Part shown: piece by piece, positions 32,549 to 44,113 of the stretch
Layout of the letters: each line of letters begins with the position of its first letter
Numbering within the stretch: position 1 is the first letter of the stretch
Origin: Sporosarcina aquimarina
GTDB lineage: Bacteria > Bacillota > Bacilli > Bacillales_A > Planococcaceae
Reading direction: 5' to 3'
DNA: 64,000 bases
Assembly (NCBI RefSeq): GCF_023715615.1
Contig: NZ_JAMBOM010000001.1
Span: 1,116,001 to 1,180,000 of the forward strand
Notes under the pieces: generated by a model
The model's database searches: none
The model's input: only the letters and a program-made list of their open reading frames with translations
What the model was told of the DNA's origin: nothing
Made by a program: the position numbers and the translations under genes

Positions 32549-33835
32549 TCATTTCTTCTTTCTGAACTCTTTTAATCGTTCATAAATCGCAGCTGATTTT
32601 TTCTCTTCACCTGCTAAAACGGGCGTGTAAAATTGTAGGTTTGCGATTGAGTCCGGTAAATAGGACTGATTTACCCAACCGCCGAAAGAGCCAATTGGGT
32701 GATCGTGTGGGTAGATGTATCCGCCATGTCCTAACTTTTCAGCACCAGCATAGTGGGTATCACGCAAATGCATTGGAATATCACCGGTTTTTCCTTGGTG
32801 AATTGCTGCAATAGCAGCATCTAATGCTTTGTAAGCAGAGTTAGATTTGGAAGCGAGACACATTTCTATGACAGCATTAGCAAGTGGAATTCGTGCTTCG
32901 GGCAACCCTAATCGGATGGCAGCATCCGTTGCGGCAGCTACATGTGGACCCACTTCTGGTGCGGCTAGCCCGATATCTTCATAGGCCATTACGAGCAGCC
33001 TCCGATTGACAGAGACTAAATCCCCAACTTCGAGTAAGTGTGCTAAATAATAGAGTGCAGCATCCGTATCGCTACCTCTGACGGATTTTTGCAGAGCAGA
33101 TAGAAGATTATAATGATGGGAGCCGTTTTTATCACCAAAAACCCCAATCCGTCCAATCAAGTTCTCGATGAGCCAATCTTCGATAATGACTTTTCCACCT
33201 TCTTCGTCAGATGCAGATATAAGTGATTCGAGTAATGTCAATGCTTTGCGAGCATCCCCATTGACTCCTTCAGCAATTTTTTCGATTTGATGATCAGAAA
33301 TCTCAATTTGCTGCTTCCCTAGTCCGCGAGTTTCGTCGTTAAGTGCTCTAGTGAGCAAAACGAGTAAATCTTCTTTATCAAGCCTTTTTAACTGTAGAAT
33401 TTCACCGCATCTGGAACGGATAGCTGGGTTAACATCATGAAATGGATTTTCTGTTGTCGCCCCAATCAATACAACCGATCCGTTTTCGACATGTGGTAAG
33501 AGAGTATCTTGCTGAAGTTTGTTAAAACGATGGATTTCATCTAAAAACAAAATCACTTTCCCGGTGATTCGTGCTTCATCTACAACACGTTCAATATCTT
33601 TTTTTCCTGAAGTCGTTGCATTTAATGGAATGAAAGTTAAATTCGTAGAGCCAGCAATCGCATAGGCAAGAGAAGTTTTTCCAATACCCGGCTCTCCGTA
33701 AAGTAACATCGAGGGCACGTGTCCATTTTTAATCATCTTATAAAGCGCCGTCTCATGACCGATGACGTGCTGTTGACCAGCAATTTCGTCAATCGAACGC
33801 GGTCGCATTCTAAATGCTAGTGGTTCGTTATGCAT
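32549..33835 (-). CDS. rarA: Replication-associated recombination ATPase RarA (MgsA)
   Basis: 428 aa AAA+ clamp-loader-like ATPase that acts at stalled forks. Walker A GEPGIGKTS, Walker B LFLDEIHRF, sensor 1 GATTENP, then the tetramerisation region and C-terminal HYAGAEKLGHGGYIYPHD, diagnostic for RarA/Mgs1/WRNIP1. Start ATG 33835 (MHNEPLAFRMRP); an upstream in-frame ATG at 33889 would add 18 residues lacking family similarity. Confidence 0.94.
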   Translation of the reverse strand: MHNEPLAFRMRPRSIDEIAGQQHVIGHETALYKMIKNGHVPSMLLYGEPGIGKTSLAYAIAGSTNLTFIPLNATTSGKKDIERVVDEARITGKVILFLDEIHRFNKLQQDTLLPHVENGSVVLIGATTENPFHDVNPAIRSRCGEILQLKRLDKEDLLVLLTRALNDETRGLGKQQIEISDHQIEKIAEGVNGDARKALTLLESLISASDEEGGKVIIEDWLIENLIGRIGVFGDKNGSHHYNLLSALQKSVRGSDTDAALYYLAHLLEVGDLVSVNRRLLVMAYEDIGLAAPEVGPHVAAATDAAIRLGLPEARIPLANAVIEMCLASKSNSAYKALDAAIAAIHQGKTGDIPMHLRDTHYAGAEKLGHGGYIYPHDHPIGSFGGWVNQSYLPDSIANLQFYTPVLAGEEKKSAAIYERLKEFRKKK

Positions 33836-33928
33836 GGTATCCCTACTTCCGTTCAAAAGTGTTCTGTTGAGATAAGTATACATGTGCAATCGCTTGAAGT
33901 CATTTCAAGGAAGCCGAGTGTTCGAATA

Positions 33929-33937
33929 TGATATACT
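33929..33937 (+). promoter_or_regulatory. Extended -10 promoter of cymR
   Basis: TGATATACT: TG, one base, TATACT (33932-33937); no good -35. It lies 35 bases before cymR. Confidence 0.5.
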
Positions 33938-33971
33938 ATCGGAAGCAATTTCAAAAAAGGGACGATGGCAA

Positions 33972-34394
33972 ATGAGAATATCAACAAAAGGAAGATACGG
34001 TTTAACCATAATTGTCGAACTCGGCAAACGATACGGAGAAGGACCAGTGCCGTTACGGAAAATAGCGGAAGAACAGACACTGTCAGAGGCGTATTTGGAA
34101 CAACTTATTCCATTGCTTAGAAATGGGGGTCTGGTGAAGAGTATCAGAGGGGCTTATGGCGGGTACAAACTGTCAAAAGAACCTTGTGAAATGACGGCAG
34201 GGGATGTCATCCGTCTTCTTGAAGGTCCGATCCAACTTGTAGAAGGACTTGAAGAATCTGATATCCCACAACAATCGCTTTGGCTGAAAATCAGCGAAGC
34301 TGTACGGGAAGTACTAGACACAACAACAATTGAGGACTTAATACAGTCTGAAAGAAACCAACCTAAATCAGACGGTTATATGTTTTATATTTAA
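33972..34394 (+). CDS. cymR: Rrf2-family cysteine metabolism repressor CymR
   Basis: 140 aa. Rrf2 winged HTH: MRISTKGRYGLTIIVEL, LSEAYLEQLIPLLRNGGLVKSIRGAYGGYKL. It lacks the three cysteines of Fe-S Rrf2 proteins such as IscR, as CymR does. CymR represses cysteine and sulfur uptake genes together with the cysteine synthase CysK. Its place directly before a cysteine desulfurase and mnmA is conserved in Bacillus. Start ATG 33972 behind AAAGGGA. Confidence 0.93.
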   Translation: MRISTKGRYGLTIIVELGKRYGEGPVPLRKIAEEQTLSEAYLEQLIPLLRNGGLVKSIRGAYGGYKLSKEPCEMTAGDVIRLLEGPIQLVEGLEESDIPQQSLWLKISEAVREVLDTTTIEDLIQSERNQPKSDGYMFYI

Positions 34395-34407
34395 AGGAGT
34401 TAAAAGC

Positions 34408-35556
34408 ATGAAAACACCTATCTATTTAGACCACGCAGCGACAACACCAATACGTCCCGAAGTGGCAGAGACCTATATGAAAACCATGCAAACGGTACCT
34501 GGGAACCCTTCCAGTGTACACAGTCATGGGAGGGCTGCAAGAAAGAGCGTGGACGATGCGCGGCAACAACTTGCTCGCTCAATTCATGCTGAAGCGAGTG
34601 AAATCATTTTAACTTCAGGTGGGACGGAAGCGGATAACTTAGCGGTCACTGGAACTGCAATGAGCAGAAGACATCTCGGAAAACATATTATTACCACGAA
34701 GATTGAGCACCATGCGGTATTAACAACATGTGAAGCCCTCGAGAAAAGTGGGTTTGACGTGACGTATTTGCCGGTGGACCGCAATGGACAAGTGACTGTT
34801 CAACAAGTTACTGAAGCACTACGTGAGGATACAATCCTCGTTACAATCATGTATGGCAATAACGAAGTGGGCACGATTCAACCAATTAAAGAAATAGGTG
34901 AACTATTAAGTGATCATCAAGCGCTGTTCCATACAGACGCTGTTCAAGCTTATGGGGTTCTTCCTATCAATGTGAACGAGTTACAAGTTGACTTGCTGTC
35001 GGTTTCATCCCACAAAGTGAACGGACCAAAAGGCGTTGGTTTTCTTTATCAGCGTAAAGGGATCGACTCCTTTCCGATTATTCATGGAGGTTCACAGGAA
35101 AGAAAACGAAGGGCAGGAACTGAAAACGTACCTGCAATCGTTGCATTCGCAAAAGCAGTCCAACTTTCTGCTGATGTCCAACTTGAAAATGTGATGCGCT
35201 ATAAGTATTATCAAACAATTATGAAAAAAGCGTTCCAACAGTCGGAGGTCGAATATGAACCGACTATAGAAGAAGGGACGCCTGTGCTTCCACATATTTT
35301 CAATGTTTACTTTCCCGGAACAGATATTGAATCTTTGCTCGTCAATTTAGATCTAGAAGGTATATCTGTGTCCAGCGGTTCTGCCTGTACAGCTGGTTCT
35401 TTAGATCCTTCTCACGTTTTGCTTGCGATGTTCGGAAAAAAATCACCACGTTTAAGAAGCTCTGTCCGTTTCAGTTTTGGCTATGGCTTATCAGAAGAAG
35501 ACGTACAACAAGCGGCAGAACGGATTGCACTCGTCGTCAAACGCACTATGAAATAA
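34408..35556 (+). CDS. Cysteine desulfurase (YrvO/IscS-like)
   Basis: 382 aa PLP enzyme that takes sulfur from cysteine. YLDHAATTPIRPEV at the N-terminus, PLP Lys203 in SSHKVNGPKG, and the persulfide Cys327 in SSGSACTAGS on the long mobile loop typical of group I desulfurases. Next to mnmA, so it most likely supplies persulfide for 2-thiouridine in tRNA, as YrvO does. AAAGGAG ribosome-binding site. Confidence 0.94.
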   Translation: MKTPIYLDHAATTPIRPEVAETYMKTMQTVPGNPSSVHSHGRAARKSVDDARQQLARSIHAEASEIILTSGGTEADNLAVTGTAMSRRHLGKHIITTKIEHHAVLTTCEALEKSGFDVTYLPVDRNGQVTVQQVTEALREDTILVTIMYGNNEVGTIQPIKEIGELLSDHQALFHTDAVQAYGVLPINVNELQVDLLSVSSHKVNGPKGVGFLYQRKGIDSFPIIHGGSQERKRRAGTENVPAIVAFAKAVQLSADVQLENVMRYKYYQTIMKKAFQQSEVEYEPTIEEGTPVLPHIFNVYFPGTDIESLLVNLDLEGISVSSGSACTAGSLDPSHVLLAMFGKKSPRLRSSVRFSFGYGLSEEDVQQAAERIALVVKRTMK

Positions 35557-35579
35557 CACCTAAAAGGAATGAATGATAA

Positions 35580-36701
<1,122 letters not shown>

Positions 36702-36714
36702 GGGAGAACTAAGA

Positions 36715-37392
36715 ATGGGACACAATGAACAAGCGATAGAAGCGTTACAAGCAGGGAATTTTGAAAAAGCAGTGGAAGAATTCATCAAAGCAGCAGAAGA
36801 ATCACCTGACGATCCCGTCGGGTATGTAAATGTCGGGAACGTATTTGCATCCATTGGGGATGTTGAAAAAGCAGAACCATTTTTCCAAAAAGCACTCACG
36901 CTAGATGGTGAAATGGGAACAGCCTATTATGGGTTAGCCAACCTTTACTTTAACCAAGATCGTTACGACGAAGCAACAACACTCTATGAAAAAGCAATTT
37001 CATGCGGTGTTCTAGAAGCAGACGCCTATTTCATGTTAGGGAAAAGTTTGGAGAGAGCAGAAAAAGGTCGCTTGGCACTACCTTATTTGCAAAGGGCGCT
37101 TGAACTAGCTCCTGAAGATCTTGAAATTCGTCTATCTTATGGGATTTTGCTAGCAAACGAAGGTGTCTATGATCTAGCTGAAGACCAGTTCAAATCGATC
37201 TTAGAAGTGGAATCAGAGAACTCTGATGCTCACTTCAATCTAGGGTTCTTATATGCAGTTTCTACAGAAGACAAAGAACTGGCGCTACATCATTTAGAAC
37301 GTGCATACACGATTGACCCAGAACATGTCCAGGCAAGATATATCTACGACATGATTCATATGGGGGAAGAAAACGAATCCGCTGACGAGTGA
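36715..37392 (+). CDS. TPR-repeat protein (YrrB-like)
   Basis: 225 aa with about six tetratricopeptide repeats, e.g. AIEALQAGNFEKAVEEFIKA, PVGYVNVGNVFASIGDVEKA, GTAYYGLANLYFNQDRYDEA, SDAHFNLGFLYAV. A protein-interaction scaffold of unknown partner. Start ATG 36715 behind AGGGAGA, just after the mnmA stop; the mnmA-TPR-recD2 order is conserved in Bacillus. Confidence 0.85.
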   Translation: MGHNEQAIEALQAGNFEKAVEEFIKAAEESPDDPVGYVNVGNVFASIGDVEKAEPFFQKALTLDGEMGTAYYGLANLYFNQDRYDEATTLYEKAISCGVLEADAYFMLGKSLERAEKGRLALPYLQRALELAPEDLEIRLSYGILLANEGVYDLAEDQFKSILEVESENSDAHFNLGFLYAVSTEDKELALHHLERAYTIDPEHVQARYIYDMIHMGEENESADE

Positions 37393-37406
37393 GGTGAGGC
37401 TAGACT

Positions 37407-39899
37407 ATGGAAAAAACCGATTCAGCAGTTCAAGAAGAACCTTTTTTAATTGGCAGAGCGGTCGTGACGATTTTCCATAACCCTGATAGTTTGTTTACGA
37501 TTGCTAAACTGAAAGTGCGGAAAACAAATTGTTCGTTTGAAGGAAAAGAAATTGTCGTCAAAGGGAACTTTCCAAAACTATCCGAAGAGGAAGAATACCG
37601 GTTTACAGGAAGACTCATCAATCACGCAACATATGGTCAGCAATTTGATGTGAAAACGTTTCAAAAAGAATTGCCTGCAACTGAAACAGGGTTAATCCAC
37701 TACCTATCAGGAGACCTATTTCCTGGAATTGGGCGGAAAACTGCTGAAACGATTATCAATCATCTTGGTCCTGATGCGATTCGTAAGATAATGGAAAATG
37801 ACGGTGTCTTGGATGAAATTCCTCGCCTCAACGCGGAAAAGAAAGAGACTCTCGTTTCCGTCCTGAGGGACAACCTTGGTTTGGAAAGGACAATCGTCAA
37901 GTTAAACGAATGGGGATTTGGTCCTCAAGTTGCCATGAGGATTTACCAAACGTATAGGGAAGAGACGATTGATATGCTTACTGAGAATCCTTACCGCCTC
38001 ATTGAAGATGTTGAAGGTGTCGGATTTCAACGAGCGGACGAACTTGGAAGGCAACTAGGAATTACAGGTACACATACATCTCGGATTCAGGCTGCGATCC
38101 TGCATACGATCAATACCGGGACTCTATCGAGTGGTCATGTGTACTTGGAAGCCGTTCAAGTGTTACCGGAAGTTAAATGGTTGTTGGAATCCAGTCAACC
38201 TGAGGAAATCCCTTTCAAATTAATATCCAACGCCATTATTGAACTAGTAGAAGAAAGCCGGTTGAGTGCAGAACAACGCAAACTTTATTTGCCCTCATTG
38301 TATTTTTCAGAGCTAGGAATCGCTTCAAAAATGGAACGGATATTAGATCAAGATCGAAAAAATACATTTCCGTCTTCAGAAATGAGAAAAGCAATTGGTG
38401 AAACGGAAGAACGTCTTGAAGTCAACTATGCGGAGACGCAAATTGCTGCGATTGAACAAGCCCTCAATTCTCCTGCCATGATTTTAACGGGAGGACCAGG
38501 GACTGGTAAAACTACAGTCGTAAGAGGTCTTGTGGAAGTTTACGCAGAGCTACATGGCCTGACACTCGATCCGAAGGAGTACGCGAAAAAAGAAGAGCCA
38601 TTTCCAATCATTTTGGCGGCTCCTACGGGGCGTGCTGCCAAAAGGCTGTCAGAATCCACTGGACTACCAGCCATGACGATACATCGGCTTCTCGGCTTTA
38701 CAGGACAAGAAAAAGAAGAAGAAACCGAGCGAGAAATCAAAGCTAGGCTTGTCATTATTGATGAGGCGTCGATGCTCGATACGTGGCTAGCCCATCAGCT
38801 TTTGAAAGCAATCGATAATGACGCTCAAATTCTGTTTGTCGGAGATCAGGATCAGCTTCCTTCTGTTGGTCCAGGTCAAGTGTTACGTGATTTTTTGGAG
38901 TCCGGAACAATTCCTGTCGTCGAACTGACGGAGATTTATCGGCAAAGTGCTGGTTCTACGATCATTGAATTAGCTCACGCTATCAAGAAGTCTGAACCAC
39001 TTGGCGATTTAGCGATGAAAACATCAGATCGCTCATTTATCCGTACTGATGCTGACCAAGTAACGACAGTTGTAAGTCAGATTGTTAAAAATGCGTTAAC
39101 TAAAGGTCAAGCTATTAAAGATATTCAAGTGCTTGCCCCAATGTATAAAGGTCCTGCGGGGATTGATGCATTGAATACCATGATTCAGGAAATGGTGAAT
39201 CCAGCTTCTGCGGGACGCAAGGAAGTCACGTTCGGAGATGTGGTTTACCGAATTGGCGACCGCGTGCTTCAACTCGTCAATCAGCCTGAAAGTAATGTGT
39301 TCAATGGGGATATGGGTGAAGTGATCGCAATCTTAAAAGCTAAGGAAACAATCGAGAAAAAGGATATGATGGTTGTATCGTTTGATGGAATTGAAGTGAC
39401 ATATGAACGGACGGATCTGAATCAGTTAACATTGGCTTACTGTTGTTCAATCCATAAGTCACAGGGGAGTGAATTCCCTACGGTTATCATGCCTGTTGTT
39501 CGTAGCCATCGGAAAATGCTTCGTCGTAATCTACTTTACACAGGGATCACACGAGCTAAAAACTTTCTCATTCTATGTGGCAGTCCAAACGAATTTGAAG
39601 AGGGGATCGCCAGGATGGACGAACGTGAACGGCAGACTACTTTAAAAGAACGTCTTCGAGGAGAAAGTCCGGAACCTGTAGCTAACGAGCCAACTATTGC
39701 TGAGATAGATGTCCCTGCAACTAATGAAACGAATGCTACAGCTGCCATAGAATCGGAAGTAACTAATTCAACTGAAAAAATCGTCCAAGTTCACAAGAAA
39801 TTGGCGAACGTTTTATCGAGCGAAACTATATTGGATGTAGACCCTATGGTAGGGATGAACGGAGAAAGTCCATATGACTTTATGCGTACTGTGAATTGA
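37407..39899 (+). CDS. recD2: RecD2 5'-3' DNA helicase
   Basis: 830 aa superfamily 1B helicase of the RecD2 type, which works without RecBC. N-terminal extension with helix-hairpin-helix repeats (LFPGIGRKTAETI, VEGVGFQRADELG), then Walker A GGPGTGKTTV, Walker B LVIIDEASMLD, motif III FVGDQDQLPSVGPG, motif V/VI HKSQGSEFPTVI and YTGITRAK. The C-terminal ~90 residues are acidic, Thr/Ala-rich and probably disordered. Known roles: mismatch repair and fork maintenance. Its stop codon is inside the alaS -35 box. Confidence 0.95.
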   Translation: MEKTDSAVQEEPFLIGRAVVTIFHNPDSLFTIAKLKVRKTNCSFEGKEIVVKGNFPKLSEEEEYRFTGRLINHATYGQQFDVKTFQKELPATETGLIHYLSGDLFPGIGRKTAETIINHLGPDAIRKIMENDGVLDEIPRLNAEKKETLVSVLRDNLGLERTIVKLNEWGFGPQVAMRIYQTYREETIDMLTENPYRLIEDVEGVGFQRADELGRQLGITGTHTSRIQAAILHTINTGTLSSGHVYLEAVQVLPEVKWLLESSQPEEIPFKLISNAIIELVEESRLSAEQRKLYLPSLYFSELGIASKMERILDQDRKNTFPSSEMRKAIGETEERLEVNYAETQIAAIEQALNSPAMILTGGPGTGKTTVVRGLVEVYAELHGLTLDPKEYAKKEEPFPIILAAPTGRAAKRLSESTGLPAMTIHRLLGFTGQEKEEETEREIKARLVIIDEASMLDTWLAHQLLKAIDNDAQILFVGDQDQLPSVGPGQVLRDFLESGTIPVVELTEIYRQSAGSTIIELAHAIKKSEPLGDLAMKTSDRSFIRTDADQVTTVVSQIVKNALTKGQAIKDIQVLAPMYKGPAGIDALNTMIQEMVNPASAGRKEVTFGDVVYRIGDRVLQLVNQPESNVFNGDMGEVIAILKAKETIEKKDMMVVSFDGIEVTYERTDLNQLTLAYCCSIHKSQGSEFPTVIMPVVRSHRKMLRRNLLYTGITRAKNFLILCGSPNEFEEGIARMDERERQTTLKERLRGESPEPVANEPTIAEIDVPATNETNATAAIESEVTNSTEKIVQVHKKLANVLSSETILDVDPMVGMNGESPYDFMRTVN

Positions 39900-39924
39900 C
39901 AACACTTTCCGACTTCCTTATAAT
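39896..39924 (+). promoter_or_regulatory. Consensus SigA promoter of alaS
   Basis: Perfect TTGACA (39896-39901), 17-base spacer, perfect TATAAT (39919-39924). The -35 hexamer contains the TGA stop of recD2. Confidence 0.9.
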
Positions 39925-39930
39925 CCAAGT

Positions 39931-40167
39931 ATAGCTTGAATACAAAACACATTGATGGAGAAAGTATGCATGTTGAAGTGTGGTAAGAGAGGCTTCCCCA
40001 GGCTGAAAGGGAGCTCACACAATGAATGCTGAAAGCTACTCCGGAGTGCGGGTGAACCCCGCCGTATGCCGCGTTATGGCAACTCAAGATGCCGGAGTCT
40101 ATATTTTCGGCAATGAGGGTGGTACCGCGAACAATACTTCGTCCCTTTCCTGGGGCGGAGTTTTTTT
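39931..40167 (+). promoter_or_regulatory. T-box riboswitch controlling alaS
   Basis: Senses uncharged tRNA-Ala. The T-box sequence AGGGTGGTACCGCG is at 40116-40129. The stem I specifier loop is bounded by GGAG/CTCC and GTGTG/CACAC helices and contains AAT-GCT-GAAAG; the GCT at 40028-40030 is the probable alanine specifier. The terminator is CTTCGTCCC (40137-40145) / GGGGCGGAG (40152-40160) plus seven Ts; the T-box side pairs with it to make the antiterminator. Nothing obvious lies between 40168 and the alaS ribosome-binding site. Confidence 0.93.
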
Positions 40168-40290
40168 ATTTTCAGCTAGATACACTACTAGTATGGATGT
40201 ACCCTTAAGACAGATGGTCTCAACTTTTGTCAACAGAACTATTTGCACCTGATTTTACAGTGAAAGCTTATATCCAAGGAGGAATTGATG

Positions 40291-42921
40291 ATGAAATCAC
40301 TTACAGCATCTGAAATACGGAGTTTATTTTTAGAGTACTTTAAAGCAAAAGGGCATAGTGTCGAACCATCGGCACCATTAGTTCCGATCGACGACGCTTC
40401 TCTACTATGGATTAACAGCGGTGTCGCGACACTTAAGAAATACTTTGATGGACGAGTTGTTCCTGAAAACCCAAGAATTGTTAACGCTCAAAAGTCAATC
40501 CGTACGAACGATATCGAAAACGTCGGAAAAACTGCTCGCCATCATACTTTCTTTGAAATGCTTGGTAACTTTTCAATTGGAGACTACTTCAAAGAAGAAG
40601 CTATCCTTTATGCATGGGAGTTCCTGACGCATCCAGATTGGATTGGTTTCAATCCGGAATTACTATCCATCACAATACATCCTGAAGATGAAGAAGCCTA
40701 CACAATTTGGAAAGATAAAGTCGGCTTACCTGAAGAACGTATTATTCGTCTGGAAGGTAACTTCTGGGATATCGGGGAAGGACCAAGCGGACCAAACTCT
40801 GAAATTTTCTATGATCGCGGACCTTCTTACGGAGATGATTTCACTGATCCAGAACTTTATCCAGGTGGAGAAAATGACAGATACTTGGAAATTTGGAACC
40901 TAGTATTCTCGGAATTCAACCACAATCCAGACCATACGTACACACCACTTCCTAAGAAAAACATTGATACAGGAATGGGTCTTGAGCGGATGGCCTCTGT
41001 TTTACAAGAAGTCCCAACAAACTTTGACACGGATCTTTTCTTACCAATCATTCGCGCGGTTGAAAAAGTTTCCGGCGAAGCTTATGGCAAAGGGGATGTA
41101 ACAGATACAGCATTCAAGGTAATTGCTGATCATATCCGTACAGTTGCATTCGCTATCGGTGACGGTGCACTTCCTTCAAACGAGGGAAGAGGATATGTCC
41201 TCAGAAGACTTTTACGTCGTGCCGTTCGATTTGCAAAACAGCTCGGCATCGACCGTCCATTCATGTATGATCTTGTTCCCGTTGTTGCTGACAAAATGGA
41301 AGATTTCTATCCACAAGTAAAAGAAAAACAGGAATTCATCATGAAAGTAGTTAAAAACGAAGAAGATCGATTCCATGAAACATTAACGGAAGGCATGAGC
41401 ATGTTAAGTGGTATTTTGGAGAAAGCCAAATCTGCAGAACAGCCAATTGTTTCTGGTGCAGACGCATTTCGACTTTATGACACTTATGGATTCCCTTTCG
41501 AATTGACTGAAGAATTTGCTGAAGAAGCAGGTGTGGCGGTTGATGAAGCTGGTTTCCATAACGAAATGGAAGCACAACGCAAGCGAGCAAGAAGCGCTCG
41601 TCAAGATGTTGACTCGATGCACGTTCAGTCCGGTGTACTTGGCGATATCCATGAATCGAGTGAGTTCATTGGTTATGAACAATTAGAAAGTGAATCAAAA
41701 ATAGTGGTCCTCATAAAAGATGGTGAACTTGTGGAACGTGCATCTGTAGAAGATGAAATCCAATTCATTCTTGACCGAACTCCGTTTTATGCAGAAAGCG
41801 GAGGTCAAATCGCGGATAAAGGGATGATTGAGAATGATTCATTTTCTGCAGAAGTGGTGTCTGTGAAAAAAGCGCCGAATGGGCAGCATTTGCATACAGC
41901 GATTGTCCGTTCAGGTGAAGTGTCACCTGCAACGTTTGTACGTGCACAAGTGAATAAAGCTGACCGCGCTCTTACTGTGAAAAACCATACCGCAACACAC
42001 TTATTGCATAAAGCTTTGAAAACAGTACTAGGAGATCACGTCAATCAAGCAGGTTCTTATGTAGGACCAGATCGCCTTCGCTTTGACTTTTCACATTTTG
42101 GACAAGTAACTAAAGAAGAGCTAGAACAAGTTGAACAGATTGTGAATGAGAAGATTTGGGAAGATATCGCGGTTTCAATTGAACAAAAAGGCATTGCTGA
42201 AGCGAAGGAAATGGGCGCTATGGCATTGTTCGGAGAAAAATATGGTGATGTTGTACGCGTAGTATCGGTGGGAGACTACTCGCTTGAGTTATGTGGTGGA
42301 TGTCACGTACATTCAAGTGGAGAAATTGGAGTCTTCAAGATTGAATCTGAGGGCGGGATCGGAGCAGGAACACGCCGGATTGAGGCTGTGACAGCGAAAC
42401 AAGCATATCGTTCATTTAAGGAAGAAGAAGCTATTTTAATTGAAGCTTCGTCACTTTTGAAGTCAAATTCCAAAGAGCTTGCAACAAAAACGGCATCTTT
42501 CCTTAGTGATTTCAAAGAGTTGCAACGTGAAAATGAGTCCTTATCTGCAAAACTAGGGAATAGCCAGTTGACGGATGTGTTAGCGAACGCAAAACAGGTT
42601 GACGATATGACAGTCATTGCTGCACGTGTTGATACAAAAGATAATAATGCACTTCGTCAAATGATTGATGAGCTAAAACAAAAGATTGAAAAAGGTGTAA
42701 TTGTTTTAGGTGCTGCATCTGAGGGCAAAGTGATGCTTGCGGCTGGCGTAACTGCTGATTTAAAAGGTGAGCAACATGCCGGAAAGATTGTCAGCCATGT
42801 GGCGTCAATATGCGGAGGTAAAGGTGGGGGCCGTCCTGATATGGCAATGGCTGGAGCAAAAGACGTCTCAAAACTTGATGAAGCGCTACTTTCCGTGTAT
42901 GATTATGTCAAATCTGTTTAA
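40291..42921 (+). CDS. alaS: Alanyl-tRNA synthetase
   Basis: 876 aa class IIc synthetase. Catalytic domain with [20 protein letters not shown]; editing domain with the zinc HxxxH...CxxxH elements ([10 protein letters not shown] and [15 protein letters not shown]); C-Ala domain with [14 protein letters not shown]. Start ATG 40291, eight bases from AAGGAGG; ATG 40288 and TTG 40285 are possible but tighter. Regulated by the T-box upstream. Confidence 0.97.
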   Translation: MKSLTASEIRSLFLEYFKAKGHSVEPSAPLVPIDDASLLWINSGVATLKKYFDGRVVPENPRIVNAQKSIRTNDIENVGKTARHHTFFEMLGNFSIGDYFKEEAILYAWEFLTHPDWIGFNPELLSITIHPEDEEAYTIWKDKVGLPEERIIRLEGNFWDIGEGPSGPNSEIFYDRGPSYGDDFTDPELYPGGENDRYLEIWNLVFSEFNHNPDHTYTPLPKKNIDTGMGLERMASVLQEVPTNFDTDLFLPIIRAVEKVSGEAYGKGDVTDTAFKVIADHIRTVAFAIGDGALPSNEGRGYVLRRLLRRAVRFAKQLGIDRPFMYDLVPVVADKMEDFYPQVKEKQEFIMKVVKNEEDRFHETLTEGMSMLSGILEKAKSAEQPIVSGADAFRLYDTYGFPFELTEEFAEEAGVAVDEAGFHNEMEAQRKRARSARQDVDSMHVQSGVLGDIHESSEFIGYEQLESESKIVVLIKDGELVERASVEDEIQFILDRTPFYAESGGQIADKGMIENDSFSAEVVSVKKAPNGQHLHTAIVRSGEVSPATFVRAQVNKADRALTVKNHTATHLLHKALKTVLGDHVNQAGSYVGPDRLRFDFSHFGQVTKEELEQVEQIVNEKIWEDIAVSIEQKGIAEAKEMGAMALFGEKYGDVVRVVSVGDYSLELCGGCHVHSSGEIGVFKIESEGGIGAGTRRIEAVTAKQAYRSFKEEEAILIEASSLLKSNSKELATKTASFLSDFKELQRENESLSAKLGNSQLTDVLANAKQVDDMTVIAARVDTKDNNALRQMIDELKQKIEKGVIVLGAASEGKVMLAAGVTADLKGEQHAGKIVSHVASICGGKGGGRPDMAMAGAKDVSKLDEALLSVYDYVKSV

Positions 42922-43005
42922 CTGAATTCGGCTCCCAAAATTGTGGCTTGTGAAGGTCATAATATTGGTTAGCCGATCGGACAAATTGAAAGCGGGGTGT
43001 CGATT

Positions 43006-43278
43006 GTGAATTCATATGACAAAACGATGAAGTTCAATTTTCCTGAGGAATCGATGGAGCAAGAGGTCAAACAGGTGATGCTCCACGTGTACAAGTCATT
43101 AGAGGAAAAAGGATACAACCCCATTAACCAGCTTGTTGGCTACTTGCTCTCAGGCGATCCTGCTTATATCCCACGCCATGAGGACGCACGTAATATGGTT
43201 CGTAAATTGGAACGGGATGAAATTTTGGAGGAACTCGTGAAGTTCTATATCCGTGAAAACGGAGGCAGTAAGAAGTGA
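43006..43278 (+). CDS. IreB-family regulatory phosphoprotein (YrzL, DUF965)
   Basis: 90 aa. Strongly conserved block [21 protein letters not shown] plus [23 protein letters not shown]. In Enterococcus, IreB is phosphorylated by the Ser/Thr kinase IreK and affects cephalosporin resistance; a similar link here is inference. Start GTG 43006 ([12 protein letters not shown]) placed six bases after GGGGTG; GTG 42997 overlaps that site. Overlaps ruvX by four bases. Confidence 0.92.
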   Translation: MNSYDKTMKFNFPEESMEQEVKQVMLHVYKSLEEKGYNPINQLVGYLLSGDPAYIPRHEDARNMVRKLERDEILEELVKFYIRENGGSKK

Positions 43279-43694
43279 GAGCGATGGGCTTAGATGTAGG
43301 AACTAAAACAGTTGGCGTCGCAATTAGCGATGCCATGGGTTGGACAGCTCAAGGCATTGAAACAGTTCAAATTGACGAAGAATCGGGTAATTTAGGCATG
43401 AAACGCATTAAAGAGCTTGTTAAAGAGTATAACGTCAGTTCTTTTGTTGTCGGTCATCCTAAAAACATGAATAATTCGATTGGTCCTCGAGCAGAGGCTT
43501 CTGAAAGATATGCCCAGTTGCTAGAAGAAAAATTTAATATGCCTGCAATCCTTTGGGATGAACGGATGACTACAATGGCTGCAGAACGGATGTTAATTGA
43601 AGCGGACGTTAGTCGTAAGAAACGAAAGACTGTCATCGATAAAATGGCAGCAGTCATGATTCTTCAAGGATATCTTGACTCAAAAACTACATGA
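43275..43694 (+). CDS. ruvX: Holliday junction resolvase-like RuvX/YqgF (YrrK)
   Basis: 139 aa RNase H-fold protein; [15 protein letters not shown] (first Asp), [39 protein letters not shown] and [15 protein letters not shown]. Family members process the 5' end of pre-16S rRNA and were first predicted as junction resolvases. GTG start inside the ireB-like stop. The yrzL-yrrK-yrzB trio is conserved. Confidence 0.94.
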   Translation: MRAMGLDVGTKTVGVAISDAMGWTAQGIETVQIDEESGNLGMKRIKELVKEYNVSSFVVGHPKNMNNSIGPRAEASERYAQLLEEKFNMPAILWDERMTTMAAERMLIEADVSRKKRKTVIDKMAAVMILQGYLDSKTT

Positions 43695-43703
43695 GGTGAT
43701 CAA

Positions 43704-44000
43704 ATGGAACACGGTATGGAAACAATGACAATTGTAGACGAAAAAGGACAAGAACATGTATGTGAAGTGATTTTTACATTTGAATCAGAAGACTACGGCA
43801 AATCATACGTGCTTTATCACGTACTTGGCGATGAGCCTGAAAACGACGATGAAGAAATTGAAATCTTTGCTTCAAGCTTTGTCCCTTCAGAAGATGGTGA
43901 AGATGGAGATTTAATGCCAGTTGAGTCTGATGAAGAGTGGGAAATGATCGAAGAAGTTTTCGGTACTTTCTTGGATGAGCAAGACGAAGACGAAGAGTAA
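43704..44000 (+). CDS. YrzB-like DUF1292 protein
   Basis: 98 aa, very acidic (about one third Asp/Glu), with the DUF1292 core [20 protein letters not shown] and YVLYHVL. Function unknown; always near alaS-yrzL-ruvX in Bacillales. A strong terminator follows. Confidence 0.9.
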   Translation: MEHGMETMTIVDEKGQEHVCEVIFTFESEDYGKSYVLYHVLGDEPENDDEEIEIFASSFVPSEDGEDGDLMPVESDEEWEMIEEVFGTFLDEQDEDEE

Positions 44001-44016
44001 GCCATATGCGCACGTA

Positions 44017-44046
44017 CGGAACGGTGCACACCGTTCCGTTTTTTTC
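44017..44046 (+). terminator. Terminator after yrzB-like gene
   Basis: CGGAACGGTG (44017-44026) / CACCGTTCCG (44029-44038) then seven Ts. Ends the alaS-yrzL-ruvX-yrzB unit. Confidence 0.92.
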
Positions 44047-44113
44047 ATTGCAAACGAATGGTAGCGTTAAAGCAGCTGGCCAGTGATACAACAAGAAAGA
44101 GGTGACCTTCCAT

